This document shows, piece after piece, positions 15,521-23,965 of a DNA stretch of 64,000 bases. The notes under the pieces are model-generated. The model ran no database searches and was not told the DNA's origin. It was given only the letters and a program-made list of their open reading frames with translations. Source of the DNA: Rathayibacter sp. VKM Ac-2804 (GTDB lineage: Bacteria; Actinomycetota; Actinomycetes; Actinomycetales; Microbacteriaceae); the NCBI RefSeq assembly GCF_009866655.1, contig NZ_CP047420.1, positions 2,046,001-2,110,000 of the forward strand, read 5' to 3'. The translations under genes and the position numbers were made by a program. The stretch's first letter is position 1; each line of letters starts with the position of its first letter.

Positions 15521-17064
15521 GCGCGCACGGCGACGAGCTCGTCCGCCTCAGCGCCTCCGCCCTCTCCGAGCGCCTCGCCGACGGCTCGGTGTCCTCCCGC
15601 GAGGCGACGCAGGCGCACCTCGACCGCATCGCCGCGGTCGACGGCGCGGTGCACGCCTTCCTGCACGTCGCGGGCGACGCCGCCACCGCCACGGCCGAGG
15701 CGATCGACCGCCGCCGCGCCGAGGGCGAGTCGCTGCACCCGCTCGCCGGCGTCCCGCTCGCGGTCAAGGACGTCATCGTCACGAACGACATGCCCACCAC
15801 CGCGGGCTCGCGCATCCTCGAGGGCTGGCGCCCGCCGTACGACGCGACCGTGATGCAGAAGGTCCGCGCGGCCGGCCTCGTGCCGATCGGCAAGACCAAC
15901 ATGGACGAGTTCGCGATGGGCTCGACCACCGAGCGCTCCGCCTACGGCCCCACCCACAACCCGTGGGACCTCGACCGCATCCCCGGCGGCTCCGGCGGCG
16001 GCTCGGCCGCGGCCGTCGCGAGCTACGAGGCGCCGCTGGCCCTGGGCTCCGACACCGGCGGCTCCATCCGCCAGCCCGCGCACGTCACGGGCACCGTCGG
16101 CGTGAAGCCGACCTACGGCGGCGTCTCGCGCTACGGCGCCGTCGCGCTGGCCTCGAGCCTCGACCAGATCGGCCCGGTCTCGCGCACGGTCCTCGACTCG
16201 GCGCTGCTGCACGACGTCATCGCCGGGCACGACCCGCGCGACTCCACCTCGCTCCGCGACGAGTGGCCCTCCTTCGCCGACGCGGTCCGCCGCGCGGACG
16301 TGAAGGGCCTGCGCATCGGCGTGCTCAAGGAGCTCGACGGGGGAGAGGGCTTCCAGCCCGGTGTCCTCGCCCGCTTCCACGAGGCCCTCGCGGTGCTCGA
16401 GAAAGCCGGCGCCGAGATCGTCGAGGTCAGCGCGCCGAGCGTCGAGCACGCCGTCGCCGCGTACTACCTGATCCTCCCCGCGGAGGCCTCGAGCAACCTC
16501 GCGAAGTTCGACTCCGTCCGCTTCGGCCTGCGGGTCACCCCGCAGGGCGGCGGCACCGTCGAGCAGGTCATGGCCGCGACCCGCGAGCAGGGCTTCGGCC
16601 CCGAGGTCAAGCGCCGCGTCATCCTCGGCACCTACGCGCTCTCCGCCGGCTACTACGACGCCTACTACGGCAGCGCGCAGAAGGTGCGGACCCTCGTCCA
16701 GCGCGACTTCGACGCGGCGTTCGCCTCGGTCGACGTGATCGCCTCGCCGACCGCGCCGACCACCGCCTACCGGCTCGGCGAGAAGCTCGACGACCCGCTG
16801 GCGATGTACCGCGGCGACATCGCCACGATCCCGGCGAACCTGGCCGGGATCCCCGGCATCTCGGTCCCCGCCGGTCTCGCCGACGAGGACGGCCTGCCCG
16901 TGGGCGTCCAGTTCCTGGCACCCGCCCGCCAGGACGTCCGCCTCTACACGGTCGGCGGCGCGCTCGAGGCGCTCCTGGAGGAGCAGTGGGGCCGCCCGCT
17001 GCTCTCGCAGGCGCCCGACCTCGCCCCCGCCCAGCTCTCCGCCCCCCAGGAAGGTGCCGTCTGA
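15517..17064 (+). CDS. gatA: Asp/Glu-tRNA amidotransferase subunit A
   Basis: Glutaminase subunit supplying ammonia to GatB; amidase-signature family, 515 residues. The Ser-cisSer-Lys triad is visible as the lysine in [10 protein letters not shown] (K84), the serines in GGSGGGSAA and the nucleophile region [11 protein letters not shown]. The protein is colinear with family members and has no gaps. GTG start coupled to the gatC stop; the TGA overlaps the gatB ATG. Confidence 0.96.
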   Translation: MSAHGDELVRLSASALSERLADGSVSSREATQAHLDRIAAVDGAVHAFLHVAGDAATATAEAIDRRRAEGESLHPLAGVPLAVKDVIVTNDMPTTAGSRILEGWRPPYDATVMQKVRAAGLVPIGKTNMDEFAMGSTTERSAYGPTHNPWDLDRIPGGSGGGSAAAVASYEAPLALGSDTGGSIRQPAHVTGTVGVKPTYGGVSRYGAVALASSLDQIGPVSRTVLDSALLHDVIAGHDPRDSTSLRDEWPSFADAVRRADVKGLRIGVLKELDGGEGFQPGVLARFHEALAVLEKAGAEIVEVSAPSVEHAVAAYYLILPAEASSNLAKFDSVRFGLRVTPQGGGTVEQVMAATREQGFGPEVKRRVILGTYALSAGYYDAYYGSAQKVRTLVQRDFDAAFASVDVIASPTAPTTAYRLGEKLDDPLAMYRGDIATIPANLAGIPGISVPAGLADEDGLPVGVQFLAPARQDVRLYTVGGALEALLEEQWGRPLLSQAPDLAPAQLSAPQEGAV

Positions 17065-18578
17065 TGGCCTCCGCGCACGCGTCCGCCCCCGAGCTGATGG
17101 ACTACGACGAGGTCTTCGAGCGCTTCGAGCCGGTCCTCGGCTTCGAGGTGCACATCGAGCTCAACACGAAGACGAAGATGTTCTCGGACGCCCCGAACAT
17201 CGCCGGCTCCGAGCCGAACACCAACACGACGCCGGTCTGCCTGGGCCTGCCCGGCTCGCTGCCGGTCGTCAACGAGCAGGCCGTCCGGTACTCGATCAGC
17301 CTCGGCCTCGCGCTGGGCTGCTCGATCGCGCCGTCCAGCCGCTTCGCCCGGAAGAACTACTTCTACCCGGACATGGCGAAGAACTACCAGATCTCGCAGT
17401 TCGACGAGCCGATCGCCTTCGAGGGCTCTGTCGAGGTCGAGCTCGCCGACGGCAGCGTCGTGCACATCCCGATCGAGCGCGCGCACATGGAGGAGGACGC
17501 GGGCAAGCTGACCCACGTCGGCGGCTCCACCGGCCGCATCCAGGGCGCGGAGTACTCGCTGGTCGACTACAACCGCGCCGGCGTCCCGCTGGTCGAGATC
17601 GTCACGAAGCCGATCCACGGCGCGGGGAAGAGCGCTCCGGAGTACGCCAAGGCCTACGTCGCCACCATCAGGGACATCGTCCTCGCGCTCGGCATCTCCG
17701 ACGCGAAGATGGAGCGCGGCAACCTCCGCTGCGACGCGAACGTCTCGCTCAAGCCGATCGGCCAGGAGAAGCTCGGCACCCGCACCGAGACCAAGAACGT
17801 CAACTCGCTCCGCTCGGTCGAGCGCGCCGTGCGCTACGAGATCCAGCGCCAGGGCGCGATCCTCGCCGCCGGTGGCACGATCACGCAGGAGACGCGGCAC
17901 TGGCACGAGGACACCGGCCGCACCTCGGCCGGCCGCCCGAAGAGCGACGCCGACGACTACCGCTACTTCCCGGAGCCCGACCTGCTGCCCGTGGTGCCGA
18001 GCCCCGAGCTGATCGAGGAGCTGCGCGCCGCGCTGCCCGAGAAGCCCGCCGCCCGCCGCCGCCGGCTGAAGGCCGACTGGGGCTTCACGGACCTCGAGTT
18101 CCAGGACGTCGCGAACAGCGGTCTCCTGGTCGAGATCAGCGAGACCGTCGCCGCCGGCGCCTCACCGCAGGCCGCCCGCAAGTGGTGGACCGGTGAGGTC
18201 GCCCGCCTCGCCAACGCCGCAGGGCAGGACCCGGCCGAGCTGGTCTCGCCCGGGCAGGTCGCCGAGCTCGCGACGCTGATCGACGCGGGCACCCTCACCG
18301 ACCGGCTCGCCCGCGAGGTGCTCCAGGGCGTCATCGCCGGCGAGGGCACCCCGCAGCAGGTCGTCGACGCCCGCGGGCTCGCGGTCGTCTCGGACGACGG
18401 CGCCCTCATCGAGGCGATCGATGCGGCCCTGGCCTCGCAACCCGACGTGCTCGCGAAGATCCGCGACGGCAAGGTCCAGGCCGCGGGCGCGGTCATCGGC
18501 GCCGTGATGAAGGCGATGAAGGGCCAGGCCGACGCGGCCCGCGTCCGCGAGCTCGTCCTCGAGCGCGCGGCCGGCTGA
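17064..18578 (+). CDS. gatB: Asp/Glu-tRNA amidotransferase subunit B
   Basis: Binds misacylated Glu-tRNA(Gln)/Asp-tRNA(Asn), activates the side chain with ATP and amidates it. 504 residues. Landmarks: [16 protein letters not shown], the catalytic-core region [29 protein letters not shown], and the C-terminal YqeY-like tail ending [21 protein letters not shown] (shown in part). The ATG overlaps the gatA TGA by 1 nt. Presence of GatCAB implies at least one amide tRNA is made indirectly. Confidence 0.96.
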   Translation: MASAHASAPELMDYDEVFERFEPVLGFEVHIELNTKTKMFSDAPNIAGSEPNTNTTPVCLGLPGSLPVVNEQAVRYSISLGLALGCSIAPSSRFARKNYFYPDMAKNYQISQFDEPIAFEGSVEVELADGSVVHIPIERAHMEEDAGKLTHVGGSTGRIQGAEYSLVDYNRAGVPLVEIVTKPIHGAGKSAPEYAKAYVATIRDIVLALGISDAKMERGNLRCDANVSLKPIGQEKLGTRTETKNVNSLRSVERAVRYEIQRQGAILAAGGTITQETRHWHEDTGRTSAGRPKSDADDYRYFPEPDLLPVVPSPELIEELRAALPEKPAARRRRLKADWGFTDLEFQDVANSGLLVEISETVAAGASPQAARKWWTGEVARLANAAGQDPAELVSPGQVAELATLIDAGTLTDRLAREVLQGVIAGEGTPQQVVDARGLAVVSDDGALIEAIDAALASQPDVLAKIRDGKVQAAGAVIGAVMKAMKGQADAARVRELVLERAAG

Positions 18579-18606
18579 GGTCGGCGCGCGGGGAACGGAC
18601 GGCGGT

Positions 18607-19629
18607 GTGAGCACTCTTCCCGGCGACGCCTCCGTCCCCGCACGCCTCGATCTGCCGGGCGGGGCCTTCCTCCGTCCGCTCGTGACGAGCGACGCGGATC
18701 TGCTGCACCCGGCGATCGGGCAGCACCGCGGCTGGCTCGCCGCTCTGCTGCCCGAGGGCGACCCGAGCGGACTGCCGTCCGCCTCGCCGGGCGACGATCT
18801 GCGCGCACTCCGGCTGCTCGAGACCGCGGCGCGCGAGCGCACTCTCTTCGCGTACCTCCTGGTCGGCGCGGACTGGACCGAGGTCCTCGGCGGGCTGAGC
18901 GTCCGCCCCACCGGCGACGACACCGCGGAGGCCTCCTGGTGGGTCGTGCCGGGCCTCGCCGGCTCGCGCCTCGAGGAGGAGCTGGACGCCTACGCCCGGC
19001 GCTGGCTGCTGCTGCGCTGGCCGTTCGAGCAGGTCGAGACGCCGGACAACCACCCTGAGGAGCCGGCCGCACTGGCGGGCGCGAACCTGCTCCCGCTGCT
19101 GCCCGACGTGCCGGAGCGCACTCCGCTGCCCGAGCCGGACCGCGCCGCGGCGGAGGAGCTGTGGGCCGCGTACCGCGCCCAGGCGCCGGGCGTCCCCGCG
19201 GAGCTGCCCCTCGTGGAGTCGTTCGGCGACTCGGTCGAGCAGGCCGACGAGCTGCTGGCCCTGGTCCGCCGCGGCGTGAAGACCGCGACGGCCTCGCTGA
19301 TCGGCGACGAGCCCGTGCCCGAGGTCGGCGACCACTGGATCGCCTGCGACGGGGCAGGTGTCGCCCGCGTCGTGCTGCGGACCCTCGAGATCCGCCTGGG
19401 CGCGCTCGACAGCGTCGACGACGCCTTCGCGTGGGACGAGGGCGAGAAGGACCGCTCGCGGGCGTCCTGGCTGGCGGGGCACCGCCGCTACTTCGAGCGC
19501 GTGTCGCCCGGCGGAGTCGGGACCGTCGTGTTCGAGCGCTTCCGGCTGGTCTGGCCGGAGGAGGACGCGGCCGTCGCCGCGGGCTTCTCGCGGCGGATCG
19601 CCTCCGAGCGGCCGGGCGGTACCCCCTAG
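18607..19629 (+). CDS. GNAT-like / ASCH domain fusion protein
   Basis: 340 residues in two parts. Residues 1 to about 160 resemble a RimJ/RimL-type GNAT fold: GAFLRPLVTSDADLL, LGGLSVRPTGDDTAEASWWV and FEQVETPDN at the usual beta-strand positions. The acetyl-CoA loop is degenerate (VVPGLAGSRLEEELD, without the R/Q-x-x-G-x-G/A pattern). Residues about 175-335 are an ASCH domain: WAAYRAQAPGVPAE, SFGDSVEQADELLALVRRG, KTATASLIGDEPVPEVGDHW, ending VFERFRLVWPEE. ASCH domains are PUA-like and proposed to bind RNA; some cleave modified nucleosides. It starts 28 nt after gatB on the same strand, so it may be cotranscribed. Function not known. The GTG start has only a weak GGAACGGACGG upstream. Confidence 0.75.
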   Translation: MSTLPGDASVPARLDLPGGAFLRPLVTSDADLLHPAIGQHRGWLAALLPEGDPSGLPSASPGDDLRALRLLETAARERTLFAYLLVGADWTEVLGGLSVRPTGDDTAEASWWVVPGLAGSRLEEELDAYARRWLLLRWPFEQVETPDNHPEEPAALAGANLLPLLPDVPERTPLPEPDRAAAEELWAAYRAQAPGVPAELPLVESFGDSVEQADELLALVRRGVKTATASLIGDEPVPEVGDHWIACDGAGVARVVLRTLEIRLGALDSVDDAFAWDEGEKDRSRASWLAGHRRYFERVSPGGVGTVVFERFRLVWPEEDAAVAAGFSRRIASERPGGTP

Positions 19630-19687
19630 TCGGCTTCGGGGGGTTCCCCTGATGCTCCACTCAGCAGCCCTGCGCCAGAGTGGAGGC

Positions 19688-19870
19688 ATGGCTACTCTCG
19701 TGCGCCCCCGTCGGGGCAAGATCATCGCCGGCGTCTGCGCCGGCCTCGCGAACCGCTTCGGCTGGAGCCCCTTCGTGGTCCGGCTGCTGTTCGTGCTCTC
19801 CTGCCTGCTTCCCGGGCCGCAGATCATCGCGTACCTCGTGATGTGGGTGGTCGTCCCGAAGCAGAGGTGA
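19688..19870 (+). CDS. PspC-domain mini membrane protein
   Basis: 60 residues, essentially one PspC domain: RPRRGKIIAGVCAGLANRFG, then WSPFVVRLLFVLSCLLPGPQ and a hydrophobic YLVMWVVVP helix. PspC proteins are envelope-stress associated in proteobacteria; in actinobacteria stand-alone copies have no fixed role. Two hydrophobic stretches suggest inner-membrane association. CAGAGT sits 6 nt before the ATG (leaderless spacing), and GGAGG also lies just upstream, too close to act normally. Single gene, 58 bp after the ASCH fusion. Confidence 0.85.
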   Translation: MATLVRPRRGKIIAGVCAGLANRFGWSPFVVRLLFVLSCLLPGPQIIAYLVMWVVVPKQR

Positions 19871-19937
19871 CCCCGGCGCTCCTCCGCTCGTCCGGCTCCT
19901 TCAGGAGCGGCGGCGGGGGAGCGTCCTCGTTCGCGTG

Positions 19938-20016
19938 GTGAACGTTCACGGTCGCGTTCCGCGCCACGCTTGACGCAGCCCCGTCGACCGCTCTAGCGTC
20001 GTGCGTGAACGTTCAC
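19938..20016 (+). promoter_or_regulatory. Promoter with two identical LacI-type operators
   Basis: The perfect 12-bp palindrome GTGAACGTTCAC occurs at 19938-19949 and again at 20005-20016. Between them is TTGACG (19970-19975), an 18-nt spacer and TAGCGT (19994-19999). One operator lies upstream of the -35 and the other covers the expected transcription start. The 67-bp centre spacing would allow looping. The LacI-family regulator encoded two genes on is the natural candidate to bind here. Binding is inferred, not shown. Confidence 0.85.
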
Positions 20017-20043
20017 GTCGACGACGCCGCGAAAGGGCCACGC

Positions 20044-22062
20044 ATGACCGACTCCACCCCGAACACGACCACCGCACCCGGCTGGGCCGTGCTCGGCCCC
20101 GGCAGCATCGCGCGCCGGTTCCTCTCCCAGCTCCCCGCGAGCAGCCGCGGCGCCCGACTGGTGGCCGCCGGCAGCTCCGACCCGGGCCGCGCCACCGCCT
20201 TCGCCGCCGAGGCCGTCGAGCACGGCTTCCCGGACGCGACGGCCGGCGACTACGCCGCGGTCCTCGCCGATCCCGCCGTCGACGCCGTCTACATCTCCAC
20301 GGTGCACACCGGTCACGCCGCCCTCGTCCTCCAGGCGCTCGAGGCCGGCAAGGCCGTGCTCTGCGAGAAGCCGCTCGCCGTCAACCACGGAACGGCGATG
20401 GCCTTGGTCGACGCCGCCCGCAGCGCGGGTCTGCCGCTCGTCGAGGCGTACATGTACCGCTTCCACCCGCAGACGGCCGCACTGCTCGACCTCGTCCGCG
20501 ACGGCGTGATCGGCGACGTCGTGCACATCGACGCCTCCTTCTCCTTCCGCACCGGCGCCCGCGAGGGCCGGCTCTACGACGTCGCGACGGCGGGCGGCGG
20601 GATCCTCGATGTCGGCGGCTACACCGTCACGGCCGCGGCGGCGATCGTCCAGGCCGCGACCGGCGTCGCCGTCGCCGAGCCCGTCGAGTTCGACGCGCAG
20701 GGCACCCTCGGCCCGACCGGCGTCGACGAGTGGAGCGTCGCCCGCGCGACCTACCGCGGCGGCATCACCGCGACCCTCCGCACCGGAGTGGCGCTCGACG
20801 ACGTCAACGCGCTGACCGTCCACGGCACCCGCGGCCGCCTGCACGTGGCCGACCCGTGGTTCGGCGCCGCGGAGACGGGCATCGAGATCAGCGTGGCGGG
20901 CGAGGAGCCCCGCATCGTCGCCTTCGAGGGCGAGAGCCCTTACGCGATCGAGGCGGACGCGACGACCGACGCGCTCGCCGCCGGAGCCGTCGAGGCCGCG
21001 CAGATGACCCTCGACGAGACGCTCGCGACCGCCCGCACGCTCGACCGCTGGCGCGCCGCCGTCGGCCTGCGCTTCCCGTTCGAGGCCGAGACCGCGGACG
21101 TCCCGACCGTCTCCGGCCGGCCGCTGCGCGTGGTCGCGGACGCCCCGATGCTCTCCGGCGAGATCCCGGGAGTCGGCAAGCGGATGTCGCGGCTCGTGAT
21201 GGGCGTCGACAACCAGCCCGATCTGGCGCACGCCTCGGCGATCTTCGACGCCTTCGTCGAGCAGGGCGGCACCGCCTTCGACACCGGCTACATCTACGGC
21301 GGCGGCGTGCTCGAGGGCCGCCTCGGCCAGTGGATCCGCAACCGCGGGATCCGCGAGGACGTCGTCGTCATCACCAAGGGCGCGCACACGCCGTACTGCG
21401 ACCCGGAGTCGCTCACCCGCCAGCTGCTCGAGAGCCTCGAGCGCCAGGGCACCGACTACGCCGACATCTACCTGATGCACCGCGACAACCTCGAGGTGCC
21501 GGTGGGGGAGTTCGTCGACGTGATGGACGAGCACCAGCGCGCCGGGCGGATCCGCGCCTACGGCGTCTCGAACTGGACGCCGGCGCGCTTCGACGAGGCG
21601 CAGGAGTACGCCCGGGCGAACGGCCGCGCCGGCTTCCAGGCGCTGAGCGACCACTTCGGCCTGGCCGAGGCGTACGACGTCCCGTGGGAGGGCTGCGTGC
21701 ACGTGACCGACCGCGCCTCGAAGGAGTGGCTGGTCGAGCGGCAGATCCCGCTGCTGCCGTGGTCCTCGCAGGCCCGCGGCTTCTTCACCGGCCGTGCCCG
21801 CCCGGACGACACCAGCGACGCCGAGCTGGTGCGCTGCTACTACGGGCCGGACAACTTCGAGCGGCTGCGCCGGGCCGAGCAGCTGGCGGCCGAGCACGGC
21901 GTCGGAGCGACGGCGATCGCGCTCGCCTACGTGCTCGCGCAGCCGTTCCCGACCTTCCCGCTCTTCGGACCGCGCACGATCACCGAGCTCCGCTCGTCGA
22001 TGCGCGGCCTGTCGATCGAGCTGACTCCGGAGCAGACGGCGTGGCTCGACCTCCGCGCCTGA
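20044..22062 (+). CDS. Gfo/Idh/MocA oxidoreductase fused to aldo/keto reductase
   Basis: 672 residues, two complete oxidoreductase modules. Residues about 13-350: Rossmann start WAVLGPGSIARRF, then VLCEKPLAV (EKP at 108-110) and GGGILDVGGYTV, as in Gfo/Idh/MocA sugar dehydrogenases. Residues about 375-670: an aldo/keto reductase barrel with RLVMGVDNQ, AFDTGYIYGGGVLEGRLG (Asp413, Tyr418), ITKGAH (Lys445), LMHRDN (His) and a C-terminal NADP-binding part. Start ATG at 20044 has AAAGGG upstream; the longer GTG frame from 20005 would begin inside the operator. Probably an inducible sugar or polyol oxidation/reduction pair; substrate unknown. Overlaps the lacI-type gene by 22 nt. Confidence 0.9.
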   Translation: MTDSTPNTTTAPGWAVLGPGSIARRFLSQLPASSRGARLVAAGSSDPGRATAFAAEAVEHGFPDATAGDYAAVLADPAVDAVYISTVHTGHAALVLQALEAGKAVLCEKPLAVNHGTAMALVDAARSAGLPLVEAYMYRFHPQTAALLDLVRDGVIGDVVHIDASFSFRTGAREGRLYDVATAGGGILDVGGYTVTAAAAIVQAATGVAVAEPVEFDAQGTLGPTGVDEWSVARATYRGGITATLRTGVALDDVNALTVHGTRGRLHVADPWFGAAETGIEISVAGEEPRIVAFEGESPYAIEADATTDALAAGAVEAAQMTLDETLATARTLDRWRAAVGLRFPFEAETADVPTVSGRPLRVVADAPMLSGEIPGVGKRMSRLVMGVDNQPDLAHASAIFDAFVEQGGTAFDTGYIYGGGVLEGRLGQWIRNRGIREDVVVITKGAHTPYCDPESLTRQLLESLERQGTDYADIYLMHRDNLEVPVGEFVDVMDEHQRAGRIRAYGVSNWTPARFDEAQEYARANGRAGFQALSDHFGLAEAYDVPWEGCVHVTDRASKEWLVERQIPLLPWSSQARGFFTGRARPDDTSDAELVRCYYGPDNFERLRRAEQLAAEHGVGATAIALAYVLAQPFPTFPLFGPRTITELRSSMRGLSIELTPEQTAWLDLRA

Positions 22063-23057
22063 CCGGAGCCGCGGCGGGCGGCCGCGCGACGATCCACGAC
22101 GTCGCGGCCGCCGCCGGGGTCTCCCGCCAGACCGTCACCCGGGCGATGAACGGCATGCCGGGGATCAGCGAGGAGACGAAGCAGCGGGTCCTCGACGCCG
22201 CGGAGCAGCTGTCCTACCGGCCGTCGCGGTTCGGCCGCGGGCTGGTGACGGGCGGGGAGCACCAGCTCGGACTCGTCGTCGACGATCTGCGGAACCCGTG
22301 GTCGCCCGAGCTCGCCTCGGCGGTGGTCCGGGTCGCCGCGGCGCGCGGCTGGAACGTCTCGCTCGCCGACGTCGGGCTCGCCGCCGACTCCGACCGGATG
22401 ATCCAGGCGCTCGGCGCGCAGACCGACGCCGTCATCGGCACCTTCGGCGACCGGGCGGCCGAGTGGATCGAGCGGCTCGGCTCCGTGCCGGTCGTCGAGC
22501 TCGATCCCACCGGCGACCCGCTGCGGGGGGCGGTGCTGCTCGACCACTCCGACGCCGTCGACGCGCTGGCGGAGCATCTCGCCGGAGGGGGCGTGCGGCG
22601 TCCGGTGATCGTGGACGTCTCGGGCGACTCCCGGCCGAGCAGGCGTGCGGAGCTGCTGGTCCGCGCGTTCGCCGCGCACGGGCTCGAGCCCTCCGTCGTG
22701 CGCGCTGCGGGTCCGACCGCCCAGGCCGCCGCGGATGCGACCGAGCGGATCGTCGCCCGGCCGCGGACGGCGGATGCGATCGTCGCCTTCAACGACCTCT
22801 GCGCCCTCGGCGTGCTCTCGGCCTGCCGCCGTGCCGGAGTCGACGTCCCCGGCGACGTCCGGGTGGTCGGGATCGACGGCCTGTCGATCGGACGGCTGCT
22901 CGCCCCGACGCTGACGACCCTCGCCGTCGACCTCGACGAGCTCGCCCGGCACGCCCTCGACCTCGCCGTCGCCATGATCGCCGGCGAGCTGCCCAAGGGC
23001 GGCCCGTCGGTGCACCGCACCGTCCGCCACCAGCTCGTCCTCCGCGAGTCCGCCTGA
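22041..23057 (+). CDS. LacI-family transcriptional regulator
   Basis: 338 residues. HTH near residues 16-40: ATIHDVAAAAGVSRQTVTRAM and the hinge-proximal YRPSRFGRGLVTG. The periplasmic-binding-protein-like sensor follows (QLGLVVDDLRNPWSPELA to VVGIDGLSIGRLLAPTLTTL). GTG at 22041 is chosen because it leaves a normal short tail before the HTH and has GGAGC about 8 nt upstream; the start is not certain. Overlaps the upstream fusion gene, so one transcript. It most likely represses that transcript through the two GTGAACGTTCAC sites, an autoregulated locus with the sugar substrate as inducer. Confidence 0.9.
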   Translation: MARPPRLTGAAAGGRATIHDVAAAAGVSRQTVTRAMNGMPGISEETKQRVLDAAEQLSYRPSRFGRGLVTGGEHQLGLVVDDLRNPWSPELASAVVRVAAARGWNVSLADVGLAADSDRMIQALGAQTDAVIGTFGDRAAEWIERLGSVPVVELDPTGDPLRGAVLLDHSDAVDALAEHLAGGGVRRPVIVDVSGDSRPSRRAELLVRAFAAHGLEPSVVRAAGPTAQAAADATERIVARPRTADAIVAFNDLCALGVLSACRRAGVDVPGDVRVVGIDGLSIGRLLAPTLTTLAVDLDELARHALDLAVAMIAGELPKGGPSVHRTVRHQLVLRESA

Positions 23058-23062
23058 CCCGC

Positions 23063-23078
23063 CGGGGCGTATCGAGAC
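23063..23078 (+). repeat. Remnant of the dispersed repeat (left-arm tail)
   Basis: GGGGCGTATCGAGACC matches the last 16 bases of the left arm of the elements at 4256 and 57610. It sits 6 bp after the lacI-type stop codon. The rest of the element is missing. Confidence 0.6.
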
Positions 23079-23198
23079 CCGCGCTCGCCCGCGACCGTCG
23101 ACGCCGGGCTCGCTCTGAGTGAACCCTCAGCGATCGCCGCGGAGAGAGGCATAGCGTTGCGCTGTGCGTGCGCATCCTGCCGCGCCGAGGAGGAGATC

Positions 23199-23918
23199 AT
23201 GGGATTCCTGGACCGACTGCTGGGCCGCGAAGAGCGACCCGAGGAGCGCCGCCCCGCCACCGGCTACCCGGCCCCTGCGGCCGCGGAGCGCCGCGCCGAC
23301 GCGCCGTCCTACGGCACCCCGCCCGCGCAGTCCGCGCGCAGCAAGGACGAGATCGCGATCGAGCGCTACCGCTACCTCCTGCGCACCGCCCCGCCCGAGG
23401 CGATCGAGCAGGTGCACCGCGAGGCGTTCGAGCAGCTCACGCCCGAGCAGCGCCAGCAGGTCTTCCGCGAGCTCAGCGAGGGCGCCCCCGCGGGCGACGC
23501 GCCCCGCTCGGACGACGCGCGGTCGCTCGCCCAGTCGGCGACGCGCAGCGAGCTCCGCCAGCCCGGCTTCATGGAGCGCCGCTTCTCCGGCGGCGGCGCA
23601 GGCGGCATGGGCTTCGGCGGCGTGCTCGCCTCGTCGATGCTCGGCACCATCGCCGGCTTCGTGATCGGCTCCGCCATCGCCGACGCGTTCATCCCCGACG
23701 GGGTCGGCGAGTCCGTCGAGGCCGAGGGCGCTGACGGCGCCGAGGGCGCAGACGCGGGAGCGGACGGCGGCGACGCCAGTGCCGGTGATGCGGGCGGCGA
23801 CTACGGCGGAGGCGACTACGGCGGAGGCGACTACGGCGGCGGCGACTTCGGCGGCGGCGACTTCGGTGGCGGCGGCGACATCGGCGGCGGCGACTTCGGC
23901 GGAGGCTTCGACTTCTGA
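23199..23918 (+). CDS. Hypothetical membrane-associated protein with Gly-rich repeat tail
   Basis: 239 residues. N-terminus MGFLDRLLGREERPEERRP is basic and charged. Residues about 47-110 form an all-helical region (YRYLLRTAPPEAIEQVHREAFEQLTPEQRQQVFREL, shown in part by its ends). A glycine/alanine hydrophobic segment follows (ASSMLGTIAGFVIGSAIADAF), probably one membrane helix. The tail is acidic, then repeats of GGGDYGGGD/FGGGD to the end. GAGGAGGAG precedes the ATG by 4 nt. A TAGCGT hexamer at 23152-23157 gives a leader of about 35 nt. Similar cation-binding-like Gly-rich tails occur in actinobacterial proteins of unknown role; I do not assign one. Confidence 0.8.
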   Translation: MGFLDRLLGREERPEERRPATGYPAPAAAERRADAPSYGTPPAQSARSKDEIAIERYRYLLRTAPPEAIEQVHREAFEQLTPEQRQQVFRELSEGAPAGDAPRSDDARSLAQSATRSELRQPGFMERRFSGGGAGGMGFGGVLASSMLGTIAGFVIGSAIADAFIPDGVGESVEAEGADGAEGADAGADGGDASAGDAGGDYGGGDYGGGDYGGGDFGGGDFGGGGDIGGGDFGGGFDF

Positions 23919-23927
23919 CCCCCGCGA

Positions 23928-23965
23928 GTCCTGAGGCCCGGCGCGAGGCCGCCCTGCCTCAGGAC
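23928..23965. terminator. Bidirectional hairpin between convergent genes
   Basis: GTCCTGAGGC (23928-23937) pairs perfectly with GCCTCAGGAC (23956-23965). The loop is 18 nt. The right arm covers the stop codon of the minus-strand acyl-CoA ligase. No T tract. Confidence 0.55.

Noticed and set aside
20005..20043. GTG at 20005 as start of the Gfo/Idh fusion
   Set aside because: It coincides with the second operator and the expected transcription start; AAAGGG and ATG at 20044 fit the family N-terminus.
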